Position numbers and translations under genes: made by a program. Source: Malania oleifera (Eukaryota > Streptophyta > Magnoliopsida > Santalales > Ximeniaceae). From it: 64,000 bases of DNA. This document shows, piece by piece, positions 1-11,400 of the stretch (position 1 is its first letter; each line of letters begins with the position of its first letter). The notes below the pieces were generated by a model. The model was not told where the DNA came from, did not search any database, and saw only the letters and a list, made by a program, of their open reading frames with translations. Where the stretch lies: NCBI RefSeq assembly GCF_029873635.1, contig NC_080422.1, positions 10,943,764 through 11,007,763 of the forward strand, written 5' to 3'.

Positions 1-2395
1 TTCTACTTGAGTTTGTGGAATGTCATAGTGCATAGGAAATCTGAGATGAACTGGAAAAGAAATATGGAGAAACCCAGGAAAAAGGAGATTGCCACTCTAG
101 AAGCTCCAAGATTAGATGATTTGGTAGTGGCGAATCACGAGCTAGTAATTAACGAGAAGGTATATGATTCACCTCCTGTTTCAGTTTGTTATGCAGCTGA
201 TGATTCTTATGTTGATTGCTGCAAAATATCATGTGGAGAATCATCTGTTAATCTTTGTGAAAATATTGCTGTTGTGGCATACAATGATTCATGCTAAAAT
301 TATTGTGTTAATTCATTTGATGAATCATTTGATATTCCTTGTGTTAATCGTGTTGACAAAGCATGCAATGATTCATGTAATAATTATGACATATCTTATG
401 ATGAATCATGTGCCGAATTGATAAATCAAAGCATGCCTTTGTATGAAAAGCTAGATAAAACTTTGTTGAAAATGAATAAATTCCTAGCAAAGTTATCTAA
501 GCAGAAATCCATTTTGAAAAATGAAAACAAAAGCATGGCAAAGTAATTAAGAAAAATAAAAGATTTTTATGCCATCTTAGAAAAGAGAAATATTAAGAAA
601 ATATTGAAAATTATTTGCTTAGAAGAAGAAATGGATGATTATTACGTTCTTTATTTTAAGTGTAGAAAAATAGGGCATATAAAACTAGAGTGTCCAGAGT
701 GGGAGAAGGGGAAAGCAAAAACTCAAGAGGGCTCATCAAAATCTACTAATGTAGTGGAAGAAGGAGACTCAAGGAGTAATGACTATGAGATGCTTTCTGT
801 TTCATCAAGTTCCAAACGCCTCATGAATTCTTGGATCCTAAACTCAGGATGTTCTTTTCACATGATGCCCAACAAAGCCTGGTTCACCTATTACACATTG
901 GTGAGTTCTGATTCCGTTCTGATGGGAAACAATGTTGTATACAAAGTTATTGGAATTGGAGATATCAAAATCAAGATATATGATGGTGTGGTAAGGACTT
1001 TATGTGGTGTAAGACATGTACCTGATCTATGGAAGAATGTGATATCATTGGGTACTTTGGACTATTATGAGTATAATTACAAGTCTGAAGGTGGGACCAT
1101 GAATATGTATGAAGACGTCTTGATGGTGATGAAGGGGCAGAGGATAGCAGGGAATCTCTATGCACTGCTGAGTAACACAGTTGTAAGTGGGGCTGCAGTT
1201 GAGAGATATGAGTTAGAGAATACCATTTTTTGTAAACCAACCAGACACAAAACAGAGGGTATTCTTAACTGCATTATTTTAGATGTTTGGGGACCGGTGA
1301 GGGTAGCATCACGGGTTGGACATGGGTACTTCGTGAAGTTATCACGAAAGGTATGGGGGTATCTCTTGCGGCACAAGTTGGAGATGTTTTCCAGCTCTAA
1401 CTTGTGGCTGAGGTGGAGTACCAGAGTAGGTGAGAGTTCCTTAGGTCAGAAATTGGAGTTGAGTACGCTGTGTTCAACAAGTTTTGTGAGCATGACATGG
1501 TGTATGTAAGGCTTGCAAGGAACTTATTGGTAAAGTTAGCGAATATGATGGGTTTCTCAATTAATCGATCGCCAAAAGTATCACTAGATGGGAGAGTCGC
1601 ATGAGAGGCTTGGATAGGTTATGCGGTAGACTTTTCTGGTTTAAGAGAGTTTGGAGGTCTAGCCTTGTACGTTTCTAGTGAGGTGGGATCTAGGCTTGGT
1701 GCGATGTATAGACGGTACATTTTTCTAGGGTATCAGAAAGATGGGTTCAAGCTGGGTGATCTAATGGAAAATAGGATGGCGATTGGTGGAGACATGATTT
1801 TAGGCATTAAAGCCATAAGACAGTGTACTCAAGTAGATAAAGAGAAAAAGATGCCAATAAGTTGTAGCAGTAATGAGCATGTTGCGCAGGCCGAGTTGGA
1901 GACTTAGGGCAGAAGTGCAAGGAGTTCTAACTTAGGAGACTTCCAGTATCACAGTATAAACAGTAGCAGAAATGAGATTGTGATACAGGTGGAGTTACAA
2001 ACTCGAGGCAGAGATGACATTGGTCATAATGCAGGGAGTTCAAGCTCGGGAGACCAATAAAATCACAATGGACCCAGGTGCAATATCAGACCACCACCCA
2101 GGTATAAAGATCCGATGTCTTATGCATTCATTACTACTAGGAAGGATCCTACTACCTTTCAAGAGGCAGTGTACAGCCAAGAGAAGGGTAGGTGAATAGG
2201 TGTCATGGTGTAGGAGATGAAGTTACTATATAAGAATCAGATGTGGGGGTTGGTAGAGCTCCTAAAAGTGGAGAGGGAGATAGGATGTAAGTGGGCAATT
2301 ATTCTATTGTTTTATATGAGTGACATGCATATTGCTAGTAAGGTTCTGGCTGAGGTATATCTATCTGAGACTCTATTGAGAAAGGAAGTTGATGT
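1..2395 (+). mobile_element. Ty1/copia fossil, internal region (gag to start of RT)
   Basis: Recognisable copia parts occur in order: a gag region rich in Asn/Asp-Asp/Glu-Ser-Cys repeats (about 1-540), a zinc-knuckle-like patch (CRKIGHIKLEC, about 660-695), a protease-like patch (SWILNSGCSFHM, about 829-865), the integrase region (about 1250-1910, including the MYRRYIFLGYQKDGFKL stretch typical of the integrase C-terminus) and the beginning of reverse transcriptase (about 2217-2395, with the GCKW motif). The element is broken in many places and its 5' LTR lies outside the window. It stops exactly at the CACTA terminus at 2396. The RNase H tail at 7607-7770 may be its other side, but the intervening RT and RNase H are absent, so that link is inferred. 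Confidence 0.8.
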
Positions 2396-2419
2396 CACTA
2401 CAAAAAAACCTAGTTTTTA

Positions 2420-2790
2420 GTAACAAAAGTATTAGTGACAGTTTGAGTTTCGTCACTAAAAGTATAGTATTGGTTATAGTTTGTGCAAACCATCACTAAT
2501 AGTGTATAATCGTCACTAATAATGCATTGTTGACTAGGCAGAAGGTCAATAATATTAGTGACGATTCTCAGAAACCGTCATTAATAGTCTATTATTAGTA
2601 ACAGTTCTTATAAACTGTCACTAATAGTCTCGTATTAATAACGGTTTATAGCACCGTTAGTAATAGTGCATTTATTGACTGAGAAAAAATTCAACAATAT
2701 TAGTAATGATTTTCAAGAACCATTACTAATAGCCTATTATTAGTGACAGTTTTATTGAACTGTCACTAATAGTCTATTATTAGTAAATCA
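2420..2790. repeat. CACTA left subterminal hairpin array
   Basis: About seven diverged copies of a short palindrome, each reading roughly attagtgacggtt-loop-aaccgtcactaat, separated by tracts such as aatgcattgttgac. Such subterminal repeats are the binding sites of the TNPA-type protein in known CACTA elements. The same hairpin caps each XS unit inside the element. Confidence 0.75.
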
Positions 2791-3460
2791 CAGTATAAAG
2801 TGTTGCATGAACACATTCGAGGGGAAAAAATATACAATAAATCAAAACACATAAATAATAAAACACAATAAAATGTACATGAACACTTGAATCGGAAAAA
2901 TAAAGAGGAATAAAAAGCTTGCAGAATATGTGATTACAGGGCAACAACTAGCATTGGTCAAGTGAACAAATTTAAGTAGCGTGCAAAATCAACAAAAAGC
3001 ACCATATCAACATCAGAGACACCTTCTGGAACCAGAAACAATCACAGTTTCAGAGAGAGAGAGACCAGATGGGCATTTGAGCTTGAGAGCAAGCTTCTGG
3101 AGATGAAGAACCCATGGGTTGAGGAAGCAAGCGTAGCTAGGAAAATCCACCATGGGGGTGAGGTTGAGATTTGGGAGGAAGAGGGAGAAGTACTCGACTA
3201 TAACCTACGTCTCATAGAATATATACCTATATCGTCAGCTTTAAAAAATCCCAAAAATTGAAAACACATCATGGCACAACCGCACAGCCTTGGAAATGCA
3301 TTTTGCGTTTTTGGGAAACGATATGATATTTTCGATGATATGATATTTTGATATTGTGTGGTCAAACTATTTTATGCATAACCCCTTTATTTTCTTTATT
3401 TATTTTTTTGTTACTTTTAATTTTTGTTTCTTACATTTAATAATTTGGTTGTATAAATAT

Positions 3461-4078
3461 GTCTGACCATGAACTAGGATTGTTCTTAACATAGTAGACG
3501 AAAAAGATGGAAGAACTATTATTGATAGTGAATATTGGTTGAAAATATTCTCTAAATTTAAACATCTTGAAGTTTATACATTTTCGAATGACCATGTACA
3601 GACCAGGGGAGCTGCATGTGGTGAAGTTCTATAACCACTGGACTAGTTTTTCAAATACTATAAAGTTTGAGAGATCTTCTAAAGTTGCTCATCACAATAA
3701 AAAGGAATGGCGTGCACAAAAAAGAAACAGCATGCTTTGTTCAAATATCTATGCATGGGTGGGTTGCTCAAGAAAATGATTACAATTCAGCAGGGCTAGT
3801 AGGCAAGGAGGCTATCTTCATAGTAGTGGACAAATAAGAAGAGTTGCTGATATTGTCTAGTAAGCAAAAACCGGATAAAAATAATGTTGTGGCTAACCTA
3901 GCTAGTGTGCAATTGACACCACATACAAATGAGAATCTGGATGAGTTGAAAATAAAATACAACGAGAAGAGCATGTCTTTATGTAGAATGCTTGAAGAGA
4001 AAGACCATCAGTAATAGTCTTATACTAGTTAGTGATGATTCTCATAAATCGTTACTAATAATGCATTTTTTGATGTGG
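3461..4078 (+). pseudogene. Captured XS-domain gene fragment, unit 1 (IDN2/FDM family)
   Basis: The first, 5'-truncated unit. It starts inside the XS domain (about 3470-3700, with FERSSKVAHHNKKEW near its end) and continues through the conserved segment that follows the domain (HGWVAHEDDYNSAGLVG-like, about 3750-3800) to the start of the coiled coil (NENLDELKIKYNEKSMSL, about 3930-3980). In FDM/IDN2 proteins the order XS domain, then WVAREDDYNS-like motif, then KYNET-like coiled coil is the same. The unit is broken by stops and frameshifts and ends in a CACTA-type hairpin at about 4013-4075. Confidence 0.7.
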
Positions 4079-4129
4079 AGAAAGGTAAAGACTATTAGTG
4101 ACAGTTTTTCTAATTACTTGGATAGTGTG

Positions 4130-4920
4130 CTTCAAATGCAATGGCCAAAAATCATTTGCAAAGACTGATTCACAAAGACCTTTAATGGAGTAACGAAAAT
4201 AACCCTCAAGTGCAATGAGCGAATGTAAACATAAAAATGACCTTGCCTTGGCAAAATATCTGGAAACTGACTTAGTTGATGAGTCAGACCAAACACCTCA
4301 CCCTGTTGAACCAACACCCATCTCTCAAACTCCAGAGCAGAATGATATATATGTCTGGCCATGGACTGAAATTGTTCTTAACATAGTGGATGAAAAAGAT
4401 GGAAGTGTTGTCATTGACGGTGAATATTGGTTGAAAAGATTCTCTAAATTTAAATCTCTTGAAGTTCATACGTTTTCGAATGACCGTGTACAAATTAGGG
4501 GAGCTGTGGTGAAGTTCTGCAATGATTGGACTGATTGTTTAAATGCAATAGAGTTTGAGAGATCTTTTGAAGTTGTTCATCATGTACAAGAAAAAGGAAT
4601 GATATGCACAAAAAATAAATAGCACGCTTTGTTAAAATATCTATGCATGCATGGGTAGGTTGCTCGTAAAGATGATTACAATTCAGTAGGGCCAGTAGGC
4701 TAAGAGGGTATTGTCGTAGCAGTGGACAGATAAAAACAGTTACTAATATTGTCCAGTAAGCAACTTGACACCACAAATGAGAACTTGGATGAGTTGAAGA
4801 TAAAATACAATGAGAAGAGCATGTTCTTAAGTAGAATGCTTGAACAGAAAGATCGTCATTAATAGTCTTATATTAGCTAGTGACAGTTCTTATAAACCGT
4901 CACTCATAATGCATTTGTTG
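4130..4920 (+). pseudogene. Captured XS-domain gene fragment, unit 2 (best preserved)
   Basis: An open frame from ATG 4215 to 4622 (135 aa) covers the segment before the XS domain (LALAKYLETDL, matching the ALAKYLE-DL motif just upstream of XS in plant IDN2/FDM proteins) and most of the XS domain itself: DIYVWPWTEIVLNI, then VVKFCNDWTDCLNAIEFERSFEVVHH. XS domains of SGS3 and IDN2 bind double-stranded RNA with 5' overhangs. After a break the reading continues through WVGCS..DDYNS and the KYNEKSM coiled-coil start (about 4640-4855). It ends with the hairpin repeat at 4861-4920. The fragment lacks the zf-XS N-terminus and the XH domain. Whether this ORF is transcribed cannot be seen; it has no own promoter that I recognise. 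Confidence 0.75.
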
Positions 4921-5700
4921 ACAAGGATAAGGTCAAGAATGATTCACAAAAACTTCTAATGGAGCAACAAAAATGGCCATCAAGTGCTATTAGCGAACAC
5001 AAACACAAAAATGAACTTGTCTGGGCAAAATACCTATAAACTGACCAAGCTGGTGAGTCGGGCCAAACACCTTGCCCTGCTGAACCAGCACCCATCTCTC
5101 AAAATCCAAAGCGGAATGATATATATGTCTTGCCATGGACTAAGATTGTTCTTAACATAGTGGATGGAAAAGATGGAAGAGCTGTCATTGATAGTGAATA
5201 TTGGTTAAAAGATTCTCTAAATTTAAACCTCTTGAAGTTCAAACCTTTTTGAATGACCGTGTACAGATCAATGGAGCAGTGGTGAATTTCTGCAATGATT
5301 GGACTGATTTTTTAAATGCAATAGAGTTTGAGAGATATTTTGAAAATGTTCATCACTTATAGAAAAAAAAAAAAGGAATGGGATGCATGAAAAAAAAAAC
5401 AACACCCTTTATTCAAATATCTATGCATGCATGGGTGGGTTGCTCATGAAGATGATTACAATTCAACTGGGCTAATAGGCTAAGAGGCTATCTACATAGC
5501 AGTGTACAGATAAAAATAGTTGCTGATATTGTACAGTAAGCAACTTGATACCACAAATGAGAATTTGGATGAGTTGAAGATAAAATACAATGAGAAGAGC
5601 ATGTCCTTAAGCAGAATGCTTGAAAAGAAAGACCGTCTCTAATAGTCTTATATTAGCTAGTAATGGTTCTCATAAACCATCACTAATAATGCATTTGTTG
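4921..5700 (+). pseudogene. Captured XS-domain gene fragment, unit 3
   Basis: Repeats unit 2 at a spacing of 780 bp between equivalent hairpin positions (4861 and 5641). It contains the pre-XS segment (about 4940-5090), the XS domain (about 5120-5350, with FCNDWTDFLNAIEFER), the HAWVAHEDDYNSTG-like motif (about 5420-5480) and the KYNEKSMSL coiled-coil start (about 5580-5625). It is interrupted by frameshifts and stops and by expanded A tracts at about 5360-5400. It ends with a hairpin whose arms GGTTCTCATAAACC lie at about 5663-5690. Confidence 0.7.
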
Positions 5701-6350
5701 ATATGGGGAAAGGTCAAGAGTCATTCACAAAAACTTATAATGGAGCAACTAAAATGACTATCAAGTGCAATTAGTGAACACAAACATAAAAATGACCTTG
5801 CCTTGGAAAAATACCTGGGAATTGACCTAGCTGATGAGTCGGGCCAAAAATCTTGCACTGTTGAACCAATATCCATCTCTCAAACTCCATAACAAAATGA
5901 TCTATATGTCTGACCATGGATTGGGATTGTTTTTAACATAGTAGACGAAAAAGATGGAAAAGCTATGGAGCCGTGGTGAAGTTCTGCAATGATCGGACTC
6001 ATTTTTAAATGCAATTGATCGAGTTTGAGAGATCAATCTTCTAAAGATGCTCATCATAGTAAAAAGGAATGAGATGCACGAAAGAAACAACTTGGTTCAA
6101 ATATCTATGCATGAGTGGTTTGCTTGTGAAGATATTGTTCATAAAGCAAAACAAGATAGAAAATAATGTTTTGGCTAACCTAGCCAGTCTGCCTGACACC
6201 ACAAATGAGAATCTAGATGAGTTGAAGATAAAATACAATGAGAAGAGCGTGTCCTTAAGTAGAATGATTGAAAAGAAAGAACCTCACTAATAGTCTTATA
6301 TTAGGTTCTGATGGTTCTCATAAACCATTATTAACAATGCATTTGTTGAT
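5701..6350 (+). pseudogene. Captured XS-domain gene fragment, unit 4 (internally deleted)
   Basis: The last unit is about 130 bp shorter than unit 3 (648 bp between hairpins). The deletion removes the middle of the XS domain near 5960. The pre-XS LALEKYLGIDLADESG-like segment (about 5790-5840), the end of XS and the KYNEKSVSLSRM coiled-coil start (about 6230-6270) remain. It is capped by the same hairpin at about 6289-6345. Confidence 0.65.
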
Positions 6351-6777
6351 GGGGAAAAAGCTCAAGAGATTACCAAGTACAAAGGCCTCGTCTCTACGCA
6401 GTCTCACTCAAAAGAAATTAACCTCTTGACCTTTAAATGTCGATTAAAGATCCCCAAAGGGGTGCCCTTCATGGTGGTATGATTCGAGCAAATATAGAAG
6501 ATTTGTCTCAATTCAATTGTTAAACACTTGAATCAATTTAGTAGATGCGCACACTTCCACTTGCATTTTCGCAAAATTTGAATAGAATTAATCATCATTC
6601 AAAGTAGATATATGCAACTTTTAAGAGCAGAGAATTGTTGTTCCATGAATACCCCCACCTCTCTCTCTCTCTCTCTCTCCCTCTCTCTAGTTTTTTGGTA
6701 ATAGATAATTACACAAATGCATTCACCCAAATGCACAAAATATGACAAATATAAATATGAAAAATTTAGGTACAATA

Positions 6778-6975
6778 TTAGTAACGGTTTAGAGAAATCG
6801 TCACTAATAGTCCATTATTAGTGATGGTTTAGAGGTCTCGTCACTAATAGTCCATTATTAGTAAAAATTTAGAGGAACTGTCACTAATATTACATTATTA
6901 ATGATGGTTTAGAGAAACCATCACTAATAGACTAATACGTTACTTTTAGTGACGGTTTGAAACTGTCTCTAATAC
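6778..6975. repeat. CACTA right subterminal hairpin array
   Basis: Five or so palindromes of the type attagtgatggtttagagaaaccatcactaatag. The outermost part is a reverse-complement match to positions 2420-2465 at the left end, which orients this as the right end of the same element. Confidence 0.7.
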
Positions 6976-7010
6976 TCTAAAATGTCAAAACCTTAACCCT
7001 GCGTAGATCT

Positions 7011-7606
7011 CCCGCAATTTTTTCCCCATTCATTCTCTCCTCTTCCCTCCTCCTCCTTACATGCCATTCTTCCCTACTCCCACCACACCACCATTCTTCC
7101 CTCTTTTCTTCTTGCCGCCATCTTTGGATTTTCCCACCGCCACCGCTGCTGCGGTCTTTAGCTCCTCCCACTGCTGCCATCACCACTAAGCGAACCTCCT
7201 TCCATGTGCTTCTTCTTCTGCAAATCCTAGGTGTACCTGAGCTGATGTAGTGTGTGTGTGTGTGTGTTCTCATCCATTGTTGTCTATTCTGCTGTGTTAT
7301 TGTCTTGTAAGAACTAAAATTTGTAGCAAGTTAATTATAATTTGTTGGTTTGGAATGTAATTGTTTGAAAAAGAATGAATATATTTGTTTGGGAGATTGG
7401 GATCAAATTTTTAGTTGTGTTTTGGGAAGCATTGATTGCTGTATTTGATGGGTGTCTCATTGAAACCTTGAACTATTTTGATTATGATTTTGATTTCAAA
7501 TGTAAGTATTATTACCCTATATTTGGAAGGATGAACTTTGAATCTTTATTTTAGATTTGAGTGGATTTAGCAAATTTTAATATAATTTTATGTTACATTT
7601 TTTTAG
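7011..7606. other. Unassigned segment between CACTA and copia tail; UTR-like and intron-like
   Basis: 7011-7300 is C/T-rich and resembles a plant 5' UTR, with a (TG)n tract at about 7249-7266. 7307-7606 begins GTAAGA, is T-rich and ends in TTTTTTTAG, as an intron would. No protein I recognise is encoded. It could be a gene fragment carried by a transposon or filler DNA. Confidence 0.3.
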
Positions 7607-7782
7607 GTGGGTGTTCAGCTAGGTGGAGTTCTTGTTACCATAGACAAGTTCAAGCATTGCTTGGATTTGGTTTACATCTCTAGGTGTTAGATAGGAGCCG
7701 ATCCCAATCTACTGGCTCGAATGGAGCAATGGGGTTATGCTTTTAAGTTTCCTAAGTGGTGCATATTTGCCAAGGTGCAGAT
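7607..7782 (+). mobile_element. Ty1/copia fossil: C-terminus of RNase H and polypurine tract
   Basis: The + strand reads DKFKHCLDLVYISRC, like the end of copia RNase H, then about 110 bp including FKFPKWCIFAKVQIV. It ends in an AAGGTGCAGAT purine tract directly before the LTR at 7783. Possibly the 3' side of the element at 1-2395. Confidence 0.65.
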
Positions 7783-8386
7783 TGTTGGGGATGTGACTCA
7801 TATTTGAGTGGGACGCATGCACCAGGGAAAGCATTGGGAAGCGAGTAACAAGAGAGAGGTTTGTAGGATGGTAGGTTTAAGGGCAAATCGTCGACGGTTT
7901 GGGTGTAACCATCGACAATTACAGGCAGTGCTACAGAGAAATCTTCTCGGCTTCAAACCTTCGATGGTTTAGCCTAAACCGTCGATGATTACCCTTGCGA
8001 TCGTCATAGATTTTCGAATCGGAGATCAGTATATTGGGAGTTTTTGAAGGATTTTCCTCTAGGGAATCGCTACATGAGTGTTTTAGATATAGTATAATTC
8101 TTCTGTACACATAATATTAGTATTTAATCATTGTTATGTAACCCTAATTTGATAAGCTTGGTGGAAACTTTGTTGAGATAGTGAAAAATAGCTGCTACTC
8201 ATGTGGATGTAGGCAAATTGCCAAACCATGTAAATTCTTGTGTCTTTGACTGTTGCTTTTGTTTATTCTCACTGTTGAGTGATTGCTTATTTAGTTAGTT
8301 CATCATCGAGTGCTTGCCTTGGTTGTTCCACTGATTGTTTCGTGAGTTTGTGTGAGGTTTTTAGCTGCGCACACTCGACATCAACA
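7783..8386 (+). repeat. Ty1/copia LTR (TG...CA), followed by primer-binding site
   Basis: The LTR runs from TGTTGGGG to ACATCAACA, 604 bp. A polypurine tract lies directly before it. After it, at 8389-8400, comes TGGTATCAGAGC, the primer-binding site complementary to initiator tRNA-Met. It carries palindromic TCGTCGACGG-type repeats at about 7885-7990. Having a polypurine tract on one side and a primer-binding site on the other means it served as both 3' and 5' LTR. Confidence 0.7.
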
Positions 8387-8404
8387 ATTGGTATCAGAGC
8401 ACCA

Positions 8405-11400
8405 AACCATGAAGACGTCCTCCCAAATTCGATCACATAGAAATGCATTATTAATGTCCAGTTGTCAAAGAGACCAATTTTTCTAAATAGCAATGGAGAG
8501 GACATCTGAAATAGTCACTAGCTTCACAACAGGGTTAAACGTCTCATTATAATCAAAACCATGCCATTGATGAAAACCTTGGGCCACCAACCTTGCTTTA
8601 TAGCAAGAAATACTACCATCAGGATTCTGTTTGATTTGAAAAATCCATTTGCATCCAACGGTTTTGATGGTTGAGCTTGGTGGAACAAGCTCCCATGTGC
8701 CATGTTTAACCAAAGCAGTGAACTCCTCTGTTATAACATGCCCCCACTTGGGATCCTTCAAGGCCTGAGACACACATGTGGGCTCTATAGGTTGAGGAAG
8801 AGGATGTTTTGTGGCTAGGTAAAGCTATTTGGGTTTATGAATATTTTTGATAGACTGGGTTGTCATGATATGGGTACAGATGGGCTGAGTTGGAGCTACA
8901 GGCCGATGTGGTGGGTGGAGTTATTTCTGCTGGTCGAGATTGTGCAAGGGGAGAAGATGACTAGGAAAATGGAGTCAGAGATGTAGGAGCATTGTCCATC
9001 ACAGTGGCAGGAGAGGAGGGTATCAGTCCAATGAAAGGCACCGTTGGTATGGCAAGATCTTGTGTGCTAGCACCTGAAGTTGATAGAGAGGGCACATTGA
9101 CATGGACAGAGTAAGAAAAAGGGAAAATACACTCATCAAATATCATATGTTGAGACAAGTAGATGCGAGATGTATCAAAGTCCATACACTTATAGGCACT
9201 TTGTAAGCTTGAGTAACCTAGGAAGAGACAAGGCGTTGATTTCAATTGTAGTTTACTTGTGGTATAAGCTTTTAGCCATGGGTAACACTAACAACCAACA
9301 ATTTATAACTTCTTGTAATCGAGTAGGTGACCAAATAAACACTCGAATGGACTTTTATTTTTTAAAATAGTAATGGACATACAATTAATTAAATAAATCG
9401 CGGCCTGAAACGCATAAGACCAATAAGTTGGAGAAAGACTCGCTTGACTCAATAGAGTTAGGGATGTCTCAACAATGTGATGATGTTGACATTCACTTGA
9501 ACCATTGTGTGGAGGTGTATGAGGAGCGGTGGTTAGCCAACTAATGGAATTTGAATATTGTTGAAGAGTATGATATCCCCCCCCCCCCCAAAATTATTAG
9601 AGTATAAGTGCTTGGTTTGAAAACCAATTTTTTTTTTAATTAGCCATTTTAACTGACAGAAAATGGAGTGAACATCACTTTTCAACGAATTGGAAATAGC
9701 CAACAATACTTAGTAAAATGATCGAAAAATAATGCATAAAAATGAATCCCATCAATGGGAGTGGAAGATGTAGGCCCCCTAATATCTATATAGATATATT
9801 TAAGAGGATGAGTACTAATAAGAGAAGTGGAAGAAAAAGAAAATTTATGACTTTTATTGCACTGACAAGCAGTACAAAAAGATGTTAAAGAGGTACGAGA
9901 CACTACAATTGAAAGAGAAAATCGACGAATAATGAAATCAACAATTTTATTCGATAGATGCCCAAGTTATCTATGCCAAGTGTCAGATGTTGTTCGTTCA
10001 ACAACGAATGCTAAAATTGAAGACTTGGTAGCAGAAGAAGCCATTAGCATTGGATAGACACCATCTTGACATTTACCACAAAGAAGAGTCATCCAGTGCT
10101 CCAATCCTTCACAAGAAAATGAAATGGGTGAAACTCGAGATAAACATTATTGGAACGAGTGAAATTATGAATAAAGATCAAGTTCTTGTGAATATTAGGA
10201 ACACAAAGAGTATTGGTTAATGTAAAGAGCTTTGAGGAAGAGGGCAGAGTCATAGTGCCAACATATATAACTCGCAAATTTGAGCCATCGCCTATGACGA
10301 CCTAATACGTGCCATTATACTCTGAGTGAATAAATAAATTAGCAAGATTAGAGGTAATATTGTGGGAAGCAGCTGAATCCACAAGGCACTTCTTGTTGTT
10401 AGATCTGCTAGTAGTGGCACAATTTACACACTTCTCTCCAAAACTGAGCGACAAGTCTTGGCTGAGTGTCCCACTTTGTCACATAGTTGGCAAACAATTT
10501 GGGGCTTACCTGACTGCTCTGTGCGATCATAGTGACTAGAGTTGGTGCTATTTTGACCAGAGGAACTGGTGCTAGAGTGTCGGTTTTGGTTGGATTTGGA
10601 AGCGGTAGTGCGGCGCTGAGTGGTATTTACAATAGCAACTAGGGCAGAGTTCGAAGCTTCAATACGTTTCAAGCAGCTTTCGTGGCCAACCAACATGTCA
10701 TGAAGCTCTTCAAACGTAAAAGAAGTCTCACGTGCCTAAATATATAGGTGTTGTAATATGATAGAATTCAGGACCGAGGCCGTTGAGGACATAAATAGTG
10801 AAGTCAACCACTAATATGGGAGAGTCAATCACCGCAAGTTCATCAATAAGAACCTTGATGGCGTGGAGATACTCCAAGATTGGGCAGGACTCTAGCCGAA
10901 TGAGAGTCAACTCCTTCTTAAGCTGCATAACACGAGTACGTGAATGATTGACATACAATCGTTGCAACTTAGACCATGCATTATGAGCAGTGGATGAAGT
11001 TGCAATGAGTGGCATCCTTGGTTCGAAGATAGATGCAAGGATGGCGTGAAAGATCTGCTTATCTTGCCTGAACCAATGCCAGAAGGGCAGATTGGGGACA
11101 TCTGTAGAAGACGATCTGGAAAAGGAGGTGCTGCTGGGAGCGTCAATGATAGACCAACAATGGTATCGTCATGATAGCCCTAGAGATCGTAGCCAATAAG
11201 CAAGGACGTTAGTTGGGCGTGCCATGAAGGAAAGTTGGAAAGGGTCAGATTCAAAGGAAGCTAGGAGCCGACATTGATGGCAACAAGATGAGTGTCACCA
11301 TTGCCAGTAAGCTCAGAATTATTGACAATCATAGACCTAGGGGATGCGGCCATGAGGAAAAAAGAAAAGAAAAGAAAAACTCGTCAGAAGAACGTGCTCT

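Larger units (their letters stand above)
2396..7010. mobile_element. Non-autonomous CACTA (En/Spm-like) transposon with captured XS-domain gene pieces
   Basis: The left end starts CACTACAAAAAAACC at 2396, the diagnostic CACTA terminus. It is followed at once by an array of short inverted repeats of the type attagtgacagtt...aactgtcactaat (about 2420-2790). The mirror-image array is at about 6778-6975. Aligning the two subterminal regions in opposite orientation places the right terminus at about 7005-7010 (GCGTAG on the + strand), where the last bases no longer match CACTA and no 3-bp target duplication is visible. No TNP2 transposase or TNPA-like ORF is present, so the element depended on another copy. 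The interior (3461-6350) is a tandem array derived from an XS-domain gene (see separate entries). 2790-3460 and 6350-6770 hold no gene I recognise; 6660-6690 is a (TC)n tract. Left end is certain, right end inferred. Confidence 0.75.

Noticed and set aside
7-421. Cys-rich peptides with repeated Asn/Asp-Asp/Glu-Ser-Cys, first thought to be a small cysteine-rich protein
   Set aside because: The following zinc-knuckle and protease-like patches place it in the gag of a decayed copia element.
6977-7273. 98-codon minus ORF starting MRTHTHTH and rich in Arg/Glu
   Set aside because: It is the reverse of a C/T-rich UTR-like segment and a (TG)n tract; no family recognised.
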